Shown here: positions 1 through 7,448 of the stretch, one piece after another | Position numbering within the stretch: the stretch's first letter is position 1 | How the letters are laid out: the number at the start of each line of letters is the position of its first letter | Origin: Actinophytocola sp050699915 | Lineage (GTDB): Bacteria > Actinomycetota > Actinomycetes > Mycobacteriales > Pseudonocardiaceae | Direction of reading: 5' to 3' | Assembly (NCBI RefSeq): GCF_050699915.1 | Contig: NZ_JBOHGA010000001.1 | Coordinates: forward strand, 1-64,000 | Length of the DNA: 64,000 nucleotides | The notes under the pieces: generated by a model | The model's input: the letters and a program-made list of their open reading frames with translations, nothing else | Database searches by the model: none | Told to the model about the DNA's origin: nothing | Made by a program: the position numbers and the translations under genes

Positions 1-798
1 GCGCTGGTCGGCCGCGGCGACGCCGGTGACGCGCTCGACCCGCTCCGGCCACCAACCGGCCGCGACCCGCCAGGCGGCGGCGAACCCGGCGGTCCGCCGA
101 TCGAGGTAGTCGTGGTCGAGGTGGCCGTCGGCGACGACCGCGTGCAGGATCCCCAGCGCCAGTGCGAGGTCCGTCCCGGGCGCGGGTTGGAGATGCAACG
201 CGGCGGCTTCGGCGGTGGCCGAGCGGCGCGGGTCCACGACGACCAACTCGGCGTCCGCGAGGTGCTGCATCAACGGCGGCATGGTCTCGGCCGGGTTCGC
301 GCCGGCCAGCAGCACGACGTCCGCGCCGGCAAGGTCAGACACCGGGAACGGCAGGCCCCGGTCCAGGCCGAACGCTCGGTTGCCCGCCGCCGCGGCCGAG
401 GACATGCAGAACCGGCCGTTGTAGTCGATCCGCGAGGTGCGCAGCGCCACCCGGGCGAACTTGCCGAGGAGGTAGGCCTTCTCGTTGGTCAGCCCGCCAC
501 CGCCGAACACCGCGACGGCGTCGGGGCCGTGGCCGACCCGTAGCTCGGCGACGCGGGCGGCGATCAGATCGAGCGCGTCGTCCCAGGTCGCCTCGCGCAG
601 CTCCCCGTCCGTGCGGACCAGCGGGGTCGTCAGCCGGCCCGGCGAGTCGAGCAGCGTGGCGGCGGTCCAGCCCTTCTGGCAAAGCCTGCCGCGGCTGGTC
701 GGGAACTCCCGCGGCGCGACCCGGGCCTGGTCGGACCGCGTGTCGAGTCGCATCGCGCACTGCAGCGCGCAGTACGGGCAATGGGTGTCCACCGGCAT
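1..798 (-). CDS. Molybdopterin oxidoreductase, nitrate-reductase-like (5' part only)
   Basis: N-terminal 266 residues of a molybdenum bis-MGD enzyme; the rest lies beyond the left edge. Seen: translation from the ATG at 798 gives a [4Fe-4S] site with Cys7, Cys10, Cys14 and Cys40 (CPYCALQC then CQKG). It is followed by the WDDALDLIA segment and IDYNGRFCMSSA, in which Cys131 sits where assimilatory nitrate reductases place the Mo-ligating Cys. Family knowledge: such proteins reduce nitrate to nitrite in the cytoplasm during nitrogen assimilation; formate dehydrogenases share the fold but usually carry Sec or Cys in another context. The reading frame is open to base 1 with no stop. No partner (nitrite reductase, transporter) is visible. 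Nitrate reductase is the best guess; the general family is secure. Confidence 0.85.
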   Translation of the reverse strand, partial: MPVDTHCPYCALQCAMRLDTRSDQARVAPREFPTSRGRLCQKGWTAATLLDSPGRLTTPLVRTDGELREATWDDALDLIAARVAELRVGHGPDAVAVFGGGGLTNEKAYLLGKFARVALRTSRIDYNGRFCMSSAAAAGNRAFGLDRGLPFPVSDLAGADVVLLAGANPAETMPPLMQHLADAELVVVDPRRSATAEAAALHLQPAPGTDLALALGILHAVVADGHLDHDYLDRRTAGFAAAWRVAAGWWPERVERVTGVAAADQR

Positions 799-988
799 GC
801 GCCCGACCGTATGGAGCGTGTGTTACCGCGTGATGCGGCTATGTTTCCGGCGCGCGACATTGCCTGCGCAGCGATGCGGGACCGGCGGTGAGACACGCGG
901 GAAGGGCGGTCGATGAGCCTGGTGGGGCGGCAGCTGGCGGGGACGTGGCTGGCGGCACCGAGCTGCTGCGCACGGGCCGCCACCGGGC

Positions 989-1198
989 AGCCCCTGGCAA
1001 CGCGGCACGAACGGCCTGCTGCGCCAATACTTCCCTAAGGGCACCGACCTGTCCCGATGGGACATCGACGAGATCGAGGCCGTCGCCGCGGCACTGAACA
1101 GCAGGCCCCGCAAGACACTCGGCTGGAAGACACCCACCGAAGCATTCGTCGAACACCTACGATCAATCCAACAATCCGGTGTTGCGACAACCGATTGA
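989..1198 (+). pseudogene. IS30-family transposase, C-terminal remnant
   Basis: The frame encodes SPWQRGTNGLLRQYFPKG and continues to LNSRPRKTLGWKTPTEAF before a TGA at 1196-1198. This is the C-terminal part of IS30 transposases, including the last catalytic region. The usual ENTN residues between GTN and GLL are missing, a small in-frame deletion, and everything upstream of SPWQ is unrelated. It is a dead fragment marking an old insertion next to the nitrate reductase gene. No inverted repeats could be recognised. Confidence 0.8.
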
Positions 1199-1259
1199 AT
1201 CCAGCTTGGGTGCCGTGATCGGAATGAATGATCGTGCCGCTGGGGTTCGGGAGGCTATC
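1180..1259 (-). pseudogene. Transposase (rve/DDE integrase) remnant
   Basis: On the minus strand the short stretch SGTIIHSDHGTQAGFNR is readable. It matches the HSDxGxQ segment around the second catalytic Asp of IS3/IS481-type transposases. Nothing else of the element is convincing. It abuts and slightly overlaps the IS30 remnant on the other strand, suggesting nested insertions followed by decay. Confidence 0.45.
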
Positions 1260-1502
1260 GCCGCGCGGACGTCGTTGGGCGTGCGCGTAGCGAGCGCGCC
1301 GGAGGTCGTCGCGGCACGCCTTGCGGAGAATGACAGCGCCCTCGAGATGCAGGTTGTCGCCCGTGCGTACCTGGGCGGGGGAGACGGTAGGCCCGTTGTC
1401 ATTGCTCGCCGGGATGGGTCCGGGCTCGTGCTGGCCTGGAGGTTTCTCGGCCGCGTTTGCGGTCTCCGAGTGTTGCGAGGTCTGCCTGTGCCGGGCGGGC
1501 AC

Positions 1503-2528
1503 TCACGGCCGTGGTGGGGTGGTGGTGCGGCGCGCTACCAGGGTGGGAGAGAGCTTGATCTGTGCGGATGGTCGTCGCCGGTCGGTGATGCGGTCCAGGA
1601 GCAGTCGCGCGGCGTTGGCGCCGATCTGGTGGCCGGCCTGGTCGACGCTGGTCAGCGAGATGGGGCCGAGGGCGGCGAAGGCGGTGTTGTCGTATCCGGC
1701 CACCGAGATGTCGTGCGGAACGGAGACGCCGGCCTCGGCGAGGGCCTCGAGCACGCCCATGGCGACCACGTCCGCACCCGCGAAGACGGCCGTGGGTCGG
1801 TCGGGACGGTCCAGCAGCTGCCGTGCGCCGAGGTAGCCGCCTTCCTGGGTGTAGGTGGTGGACACAATGTCGATCTCGAGGCCGCGGGCCCGCATCGCCT
1901 CCCGGTAGCCCGCGGCGCGGATGGCGTTGGGCATCTCCGCGAGGCGGGTCGGGTTGGTCTCGTGGTGTTCGATGTGGGCGATCCGGCGGTGTCCGAGATC
2001 GGCGAGGTGGTTGACGACGAGTGTGGCGCCCGCGGTGTCGTCGTCGGTCACCGTGTCGTAGACGGGGGAGCGACCGTGGCGGCCGATCACGACGGTCGGC
2101 ACGAGGCCGGCGATGTGCTCGAGGCGAGCCGCTGGTGAGATCGGGGCGATCAGGGCCATGGCGTCCATGCCGCGATCGATCATCGCCTCGGTGACCCGGG
2201 CCTCCGCGTCCTCGCCGTTGCAGCCCGGTCCCAGCAGGACTTGGTAGTCGGTGTCGCGCAGCGATTCGGTCAGCCCGTCGAGGATCTCGGGAAAGAAGGG
2301 GTTGCGGATGTCGGGCAGCATCACGCCGATGGTGTAGGTCTGCCCGCGCATTCCCCTGGCCGCAGCGCGCGGCCGGTAGCCAAGTTCGGCGATCGCCTTC
2401 CGCACCTTCGCTTGCATGGTGGGGCTGGTCCCATACGCGTTTCGCAGCACCTTGGACACGGCAGTCGTGGAGACCTGGGCTTGCCTGGCGACGTCGATAA
2501 TCGTGATCCGCCGAGACGCTGGCTGCAC
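1503..2528 (-). CDS. LacI-family transcriptional regulator
   Basis: A 341-residue repressor of normal LacI length. The N-terminal helix-turn-helix is clear (ITIIDVARQAQVSTTAVSKV, then YRPRAAARGMRG as hinge), followed by a periplasmic-binding-protein-like sugar domain that begins YTIGVMLPDIRNPFF. The GTG start at 2528 has a GGAGG Shine-Dalgarno 8 bases upstream. It is divergent from the rhamnosidase gene, and the 300 bp between them holds three LacI-type palindromes centred on CG. It most likely represses rhamnoside use and is released by rhamnose or a derived sugar (inference from neighbourhood). Its 3' end is next to transposase remnants. Confidence 0.9.
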   Translation of the reverse strand: MQPASRRITIIDVARQAQVSTTAVSKVLRNAYGTSPTMQAKVRKAIAELGYRPRAAARGMRGQTYTIGVMLPDIRNPFFPEILDGLTESLRDTDYQVLLGPGCNGEDAEARVTEAMIDRGMDAMALIAPISPAARLEHIAGLVPTVVIGRHGRSPVYDTVTDDDTAGATLVVNHLADLGHRRIAHIEHHETNPTRLAEMPNAIRAAGYREAMRARGLEIDIVSTTYTQEGGYLGARQLLDRPDRPTAVFAGADVVAMGVLEALAEAGVSVPHDISVAGYDNTAFAALGPISLTSVDQAGHQIGANAARLLLDRITDRRRPSAQIKLSPTLVARRTTTPPRP

Positions 2529-2549
2529 CTTCGGTCCTCCAACGCGCGG

Positions 2550-2561
2550 GGAACGTTTTCC
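2550..2561. promoter_or_regulatory. LacI-type operator, imperfect
   Basis: GGAACGTTTTCC is an imperfect palindrome with the central ACGT/AACGTT core typical of LacI operators. It lies just upstream of the start of the LacI gene, so it may serve autoregulation. Confidence 0.5.
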
Positions 2562-2624
2562 GCAGTCTACGGCGCATCATCTTGACGCTGCGCCGAATCG
2601 GCTCCTAGAGTCGTACAACACGGT

Positions 2625-2636
2625 GTAAAACGTTAC
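2625..2636. promoter_or_regulatory. LacI-type operator, imperfect
   Basis: GTAAAACGTTAC is a near-palindrome centred on AACGTT in the middle of the divergent region. Together with the sites at 2550 and 2684 it makes three operator-like elements spaced about 60 to 75 bp apart, which would allow looping. Confidence 0.5.
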
Positions 2637-2683
2637 CCACTCCTCCCATCTCAACGAGCCCGCACTCTAAGCCGTCCTCGAAG

Positions 2684-2695
2684 TGAAACGTTTCA
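2684..2695. promoter_or_regulatory. LacI-type operator, perfect palindrome
   Basis: TGAAACGTTTCA is a perfect 12-base palindrome of the classic actinomycete LacI operator type. It ends one base before the solute-binding-protein remnant, so it now stands directly in front of the rhamnosidase transcription unit. Confidence 0.8.
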
Positions 2696-2696
2696 G

Positions 2697-2801
2697 GTCC
2701 AGCAAACGATGCTGACCTGCATCCAGGAGATCTTCAGCGGACAGTCCACTCCCGACAAGGTGCTCGCCGCGATGGACGCCGAGTACCGAGCCGGCGCCTG
2801 A
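2697..2801 (+). pseudogene. ABC sugar solute-binding protein, C-terminal stub
   Basis: Thirty-four codons, open at the left and ending in TGA at 2799-2801, read TMLTCIQEIFSGQSTPDK followed by VLAAMDAEYRAGA. This is the typical last helix of extracellular sugar-binding proteins of ABC importers (pattern: helix, small residue, Gly, DxVLxxMDxxY). The rest of that gene, and presumably two permease genes, are missing. The stub begins one base after a perfect LacI operator, so a deletion seems to have fused the operator region to the end of the binding-protein gene. Confidence 0.65.
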
Positions 2802-2829
2802 TCGCCGGCCACGGAAGGCAGGAGTACCG

Positions 2830-5800
2830 ATGCTGCCCACCAAGCGTTTCCTTCGTGCCCTGGCCGGTGCGAGCCTCGTCCTCGCCGTGGCCGTGCCCAT
2901 CTCGGCGGTCGACGCCCAGGCCGCTCCCGCCTCGCACGGCCGCACTGGTGACGTGGCCGTCGTCCAACTGCGCGTGGACGGTCGCGAGGACTCGCCGCAA
3001 GGCCTCGGCGACCCACAACCGACACTGAGCTGGCAGCTGGCCGAGACGAAGCAGGCCAGGTCACACCCGTGCTACCGGCCAGGCGTCCGCATGGCATGCC
3101 CGGCCGACCGGCAAACGGGCTACGAGGTGGAGGCGGCGCGGACGGCGCGCGAGCTGGCGACCGGCCACCTGATCTGGGACACAGGCCGCATCCACGGCGC
3201 CGAGCAGCAGGTGACCTTCGGCTCGCGGCTCGGATCGCGGGCCATGGTCGCCTGGCGGGTGCGGGTGTGGGATGCGCACTCCCAACCATCCCGCTGGTCC
3301 AGCCCGGCCACGTGGTCGGTCGGACTGCTCGAGCAAAGCGACTGGGGCGACGCCCGGTGGATCGACTACCCGGACCGGGCCGAGAACCAGCCGCTGCCCA
3401 TCTTCGCCCGCCAGTTCGCCGTCCCGCGTGGCAAGCGAGTGGCTGACGCCCGCCTCTACCTGTCCGGCGTCGGACTGCACCACGCCACGATCAACGGCAC
3501 AGAGCTGACCGACGAGGTCCTGGCACCCGGGAACTCGAATTACCAGCTCTCCAGCGAGTACCGCACCTACGACCTCACGCGCGTGGTGCGCAGCGGCGGC
3601 AACACGATCGGTGTCGAGCTCGGCAACGGCACCGCGTACGTGCGGCGCAGCGTGACGAACCCCGCCATCGGACGCACCGCGCCGTACTCGTGGTGGCAGA
3701 GTCAGCTCAAGGGGAACGGCACGCTGGCGGCCGACACTGCCGCCGGCGCGACCGCCGCCACCCTCGACACCGTGACCGGCTACCACATCGGCGGCAGCAT
3801 CAACGTCGACACCGGTGGTGGCGGTGACCGTCTGGAGTCCCGGGTGATCACCGCGATCGATGTACCCGCCAACACGGTTACCTTCACCCCGGGGCTGTCG
3901 GGCCCGCACGCGGCCGGTGCGAAGGTCACCGGCTCCGGCAACAACATCGCGGCCAGCGATCCCTCCGCCGGCGCGGCGGTGACCCCGCGGTTCATCGGCC
4001 GCGCCGAGATCCGCTACACCGATGGCACCCGCGACGTCATCACCACCGACCGGTCCTGGCGAACCGCTCTCGGACCGCTGGTCACCGACGCCTGGTACTC
4101 CGGAGCCGACTACGACGCCCGGCGTGAACAACCGGGATGGAACAAACCCGGCTCGGACCTCGGCCCGACCGCCCAGCGACGTGACGGTTCCACAATGGAC
4201 TGGGACGATGCGGGCATCGCCCCGCCACCCAACCTCGCCACCAGGCTCGTGGCCAGGGCCGCGGAGCCGGTTCGGGCACAGGAGGAGCTGAGGCCCCTCT
4301 CCATGACCAACCCGATACCGGGTACGTGGGTGTTCGACCTCGGCCAGAACATCACCGGCTGGCCACGGCTCAAGCTCGACCAGGTGCCTGCCGGCACCAC
4401 GATCAGAATGGCGCCGGCCGAGTCGCTCAACCCCGACGGCACGGTGAACCAGGCCTCCCTCATGGGCGGCGGCGGTTCCCGCGGCGTTGACCTGTTCAAC
4501 ACCTACACCGCCTACGGGGCGCCGAACGGTGAGTTCTGGCACCCGACGTTCAACTACTTCGGCATGCAATGGGTTCAGGTCACCGGCCTGCCCGAGGGAT
4601 ACACCCCGCCTCGGGACCTCATCACCGGAGTCCGGCTCCAGGCCGACACCCCGGCAGCGGGGGCGTTCGACAGCTCGAACCCACGCATCGATCGCATCCA
4701 CACGATGGCGCGCTACTCCTTCGCCAGCAACATGATGTCGGTGTTCACCGACTGCCCCGGCCGCGAGAAGCTCTCCTACCCGGCCGACTACACGATGCCG
4801 ATGGGAGCGATCCACCGCAACTACGACCTCGACGCGTACCTACGGACCACCGCGCACCACCTCGTCGAGGGACAGTCCATTGCCGACACCCCGATGTTCG
4901 GCAACGTGGCACTGAAGACCCCGGTGTACGACTGGGGCTACACCGGCCGCTTCGGCGACGAGATCAACTGGGGCAGCGGGATCGTCCTCGTGCCGTGGCA
5001 GCTCTACCAGCTGTACGGCGACACCCAGACGATGTCGACGTACTACGACCGGATGGTGGACTACATCGACTACATCCGGCGCGAGAAGGTCACCGGGAAC
5101 ATCGTCGACGCCGCCCTTGCGGACTGGGTCGCAGCAGACCAGACGTCCGGCCGGATCACCGGGACGTGGGGGTACTACGTCATGATCCGCGAGATGAGCC
5201 GGATGGCGGACCTGACCGGGCACCCCGCGGACGCCACGGCGTATCGGAACCTCGCCGCAGCCATCAAGCAGTCGTTCAACGACGAGTTCTTCAACGACAC
5301 GTTCGACCGCTACACCACGAACGGCAACGGCGGCCCGGAGGGCGCCACCCAGACCGCACAGGCACTCGCACTCGACGCCGGCCTCGTCCCCGACGACCAC
5401 CGCGACGCCGTCCTGAACGCCTTGGTCGAGCTGGTCAACGCCTACCACCCGAACGGAGACGGCCCACACTTCAGCGGCGGCACCATCGGAATGGGGCCCA
5501 TCGTCCGGGCCCTGGCCGCGGGCAACCGCGACGACGTCCTTTGGGCCCTCGTTCAGGAGAACGACCAACCGAGCTACGGCTACTTCATGGAGTCCACCCC
5601 GGCCAACCCGGGCGGCATGACCACGATCGGCGAACGCTGGACCCGAGGCGACTCCAAGAACCACATGATCCTCGCCCAAATCGACGAATGGTTCCAGACC
5701 AGTCTCGGCGGAATTCGCCCCGCCACCAACGCATACCGCGCACTGGTCGTCCAACCCAAGCCCGTCGGCGACCTGCGGTATGTCCGCAGCAGCTACGACA

Positions 5801-6012
5801 CGCCGCAGGGGACCGCCCGGAGTTCGTGGACCAGCCACGACCACGAGTTCACGCTGAAGGTGACCATTCCCGCCAACACCACCGCGCAGGTGTGGGTCCC
5901 CGCGGGCGGCAGTCACGTCACCGCACCCCCACGGGCGACCTTCGAGCGGGTGGACGGCCTGTACGCCGTCTACGCCGTCCCCTCCGGACAGTTCACCTTC
6001 GTCGCCACGTAG
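2830..6012 (+). CDS. Secreted alpha-L-rhamnosidase, GH78
   Basis: A 1060-residue enzyme that removes terminal alpha-L-rhamnose from glycosides or polysaccharides outside the cell. Seen: an N-terminal signal peptide (KRF, hydrophobic core to about residue 26, AQA-AP cleavage near 32), then beta-sandwich domains including the GADYDARREQPGW motif of bacterial rhamnosidases. The catalytic six-hairpin domain has TDCPGREKL near residue 640 (equivalent to DCPQRDE) and TTIGERW near 934 (equivalent to TTLWERW), which hold the acidic catalytic residues. A C-terminal sandwich domain ends the protein. The ATG at 2830 has GGAG 7 bases upstream. Context: a divergent LacI gene and an operator suggest induction by rhamnosides. 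Compared with the family, the REKL/SYPAD version of the first motif is unusual. Confidence 0.9.
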   Translation: MLPTKRFLRALAGASLVLAVAVPISAVDAQAAPASHGRTGDVAVVQLRVDGREDSPQGLGDPQPTLSWQLAETKQARSHPCYRPGVRMACPADRQTGYEVEAARTARELATGHLIWDTGRIHGAEQQVTFGSRLGSRAMVAWRVRVWDAHSQPSRWSSPATWSVGLLEQSDWGDARWIDYPDRAENQPLPIFARQFAVPRGKRVADARLYLSGVGLHHATINGTELTDEVLAPGNSNYQLSSEYRTYDLTRVVRSGGNTIGVELGNGTAYVRRSVTNPAIGRTAPYSWWQSQLKGNGTLAADTAAGATAATLDTVTGYHIGGSINVDTGGGGDRLESRVITAIDVPANTVTFTPGLSGPHAAGAKVTGSGNNIAASDPSAGAAVTPRFIGRAEIRYTDGTRDVITTDRSWRTALGPLVTDAWYSGADYDARREQPGWNKPGSDLGPTAQRRDGSTMDWDDAGIAPPPNLATRLVARAAEPVRAQEELRPLSMTNPIPGTWVFDLGQNITGWPRLKLDQVPAGTTIRMAPAESLNPDGTVNQASLMGGGGSRGVDLFNTYTAYGAPNGEFWHPTFNYFGMQWVQVTGLPEGYTPPRDLITGVRLQADTPAAGAFDSSNPRIDRIHTMARYSFASNMMSVFTDCPGREKLSYPADYTMPMGAIHRNYDLDAYLRTTAHHLVEGQSIADTPMFGNVALKTPVYDWGYTGRFGDEINWGSGIVLVPWQLYQLYGDTQTMSTYYDRMVDYIDYIRREKVTGNIVDAALADWVAADQTSGRITGTWGYYVMIREMSRMADLTGHPADATAYRNLAAAIKQSFNDEFFNDTFDRYTTNGNGGPEGATQTAQALALDAGLVPDDHRDAVLNALVELVNAYHPNGDGPHFSGGTIGMGPIVRALAAGNRDDVLWALVQENDQPSYGYFMESTPANPGGMTTIGERWTRGDSKNHMILAQIDEWFQTSLGGIRPATNAYRALVVQPKPVGDLRYVRSSYDTPQGTARSSWTSHDHEFTLKVTIPANTTAQVWVPAGGSHVTAPPRATFERVDGLYAVYAVPSGQFTFVAT

Positions 6013-6078
6013 GGATGACGGCGGCCCTGCCGCCTGCGGACGGGGTCCATCCCATGATCGGTGTTTCCGGCGGTTCGG
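6013..6078. other. Short spacer with no gene
   Basis: Spacer between the rhamnosidase stop and a transposase remnant. No clear terminator stem is seen. Confidence 0.5.
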
Positions 6079-6276
6079 TTAGTAGGTCTCGGCGGCCGGC
6101 CAGCGGTCACCGAAGGTGATGGCGAAGGAGTTGATCACTGGCTTCCACCGCATCGTCCATCGGGCGCGGCCGGTCCCTGTCGGGTCCAGGCCGCGGGTCA
6201 CAAGACCGGTAGTCGGAGCGATCCACTCCGACCGCGACGCCGAGATCACCTGCACCCACACATGATCAACTACCAA
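6079..6276 (-). pseudogene. IS256/mutator-type transposase, C-terminal remnant
   Basis: The minus-strand frame ends in TAA at 6081-6079 and reads RWTMRWKPVINSFAITFGDRW then PAAETY. This is the typical C-terminus of actinobacterial IS256-type transposases. The upstream part (WVQVISASRSEWIAPTTGLVTRG) is less convincing. No intact element is present. Confidence 0.6.
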
Positions 6277-6353
6277 AGTTCCGGCCAGTCAAGCGCGCCG
6301 CGGGTACTGGGCAGACGTCAGGGTCGGGCGGGTCGCGAGCAGCTGGCCGTTGG

Positions 6354-7253
6354 TTAGTGGTCGGGCTGTTGTTTGGCGAGGAAGCGCTCGAGTTCGGCTC
6401 CTAGTTCGTCCGCGCTCGGTAGTGGCTCGCCTTCCGACACCAGCAGATTCTCGGATGTGTCGGTGACAGCGTCGTGCTGTCGTTCGAGCTCTTCGACCAG
6501 TTGGGTGGCTTCTGTCGATTCGGCTACTTGGCGGTTGATCTCGGCATCGGTCCTCTTCGCGGACTTGTGCAGGCTGGCTGCCGGGATCACCAGTCCTGTC
6601 GATGTCGTCAGTGCCTCGAGCAGCGCGAGTGCGGCGGTGGGGTAGGTCGCCTGGGCGAGGTAGTGCGGGACGCAGGCGGCGAAGCCCATGGCGTCGTGGC
6701 CGGCCTCGCCGAGGCGCAGCTCCAGCAGCGCGGACAGGTGGCCCGGGACTTGCACCCGGTTGAACGGTGACTTCTCGGTGACCAGCTCGGGCCTGGTGGC
6801 GTGGGAGATCACCGAGAGTTTGCGAGTGTGTGGGACGCCCATCGGGATGCCGTGGAAGCCGGCGGTGAGCCGCACGCCCCACCGTTCGACCAGAGCGCGC
6901 ACGGCCGCGACGACGGCTTCCCATCGTCGGTCCGGCTCTGGTCCGGTCATCAGGAGGAACGGTGTGCCGTCGGTGTCGTGTAGGAGGTGAACCACCAGCT
7001 CGGGCGTGTCGTAGGCTTCCCAGCGGTCGGTGGCAAAGGTCATCGTGGGGCGGCGCGCTCGGTAGTCGAGCAGGTCGTCGATGTCGAACCGAGCGACTAT
7101 CCGGTGCTCGGTGGTCTCCAGCAGGTGGGTGACCAGCGTCGAACCGGCGGAACCGGCATCCATGAAACCGTCGAAGTGGTGCAACAACACCGCTCCGCTC
7201 AGATCAGGGACGTCGGAGTCGACCTCGAACAGCCTCTCCGGAACCAATCCCAC
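6354..7253 (-). CDS. PAC2 family protein
   Basis: A 299-residue protein of the PAC2 (proteasome assembly chaperone 2-like) family, common in actinobacteria, which have proteasomes. Family motifs visible: the opening LSGAVLLHHFDGFMDAG, then LLMTGPEPDRRWE, then GIPMGVPHTR and HATRPELV, and a coiled, charged C-terminal tail (residues about 240 to 299) rich in Glu and Gln. The GTG start at 7253 has GGGAGG upstream. The biochemical role in bacteria is not established. It stands alone and is divergent from the VWA gene. Confidence 0.85.
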   Translation of the reverse strand: MGLVPERLFEVDSDVPDLSGAVLLHHFDGFMDAGSAGSTLVTHLLETTEHRIVARFDIDDLLDYRARRPTMTFATDRWEAYDTPELVVHLLHDTDGTPFLLMTGPEPDRRWEAVVAAVRALVERWGVRLTAGFHGIPMGVPHTRKLSVISHATRPELVTEKSPFNRVQVPGHLSALLELRLGEAGHDAMGFAACVPHYLAQATYPTAALALLEALTTSTGLVIPAASLHKSAKRTDAEINRQVAESTEATQLVEELERQHDAVTDTSENLLVSEGEPLPSADELGAELERFLAKQQPDH

Positions 7254-7448
7254 CTCAAACCTCCCATGCGATGCGTCTCCACACCGGCCAACAACGCTGG
7301 ACGACCACCGAGCATTCCCGGTGGTGGAGCTGACCGTGGCACGCCGGTGCGAAGACCGACCGACGGCTCTACTGCCACGTGCGGTGTCGGGTCTTCAATG
7401 GCTCCTTGGTGAAGCACTCGGTGCTTCGAGCGATCGGAGGCAGCAACA

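Noticed and set aside
3061..4815. Minus-strand frame of 584 codons opposite the rhamnosidase
   Set aside because: Shadow of the rhamnosidase gene; no motif, no ribosome site.
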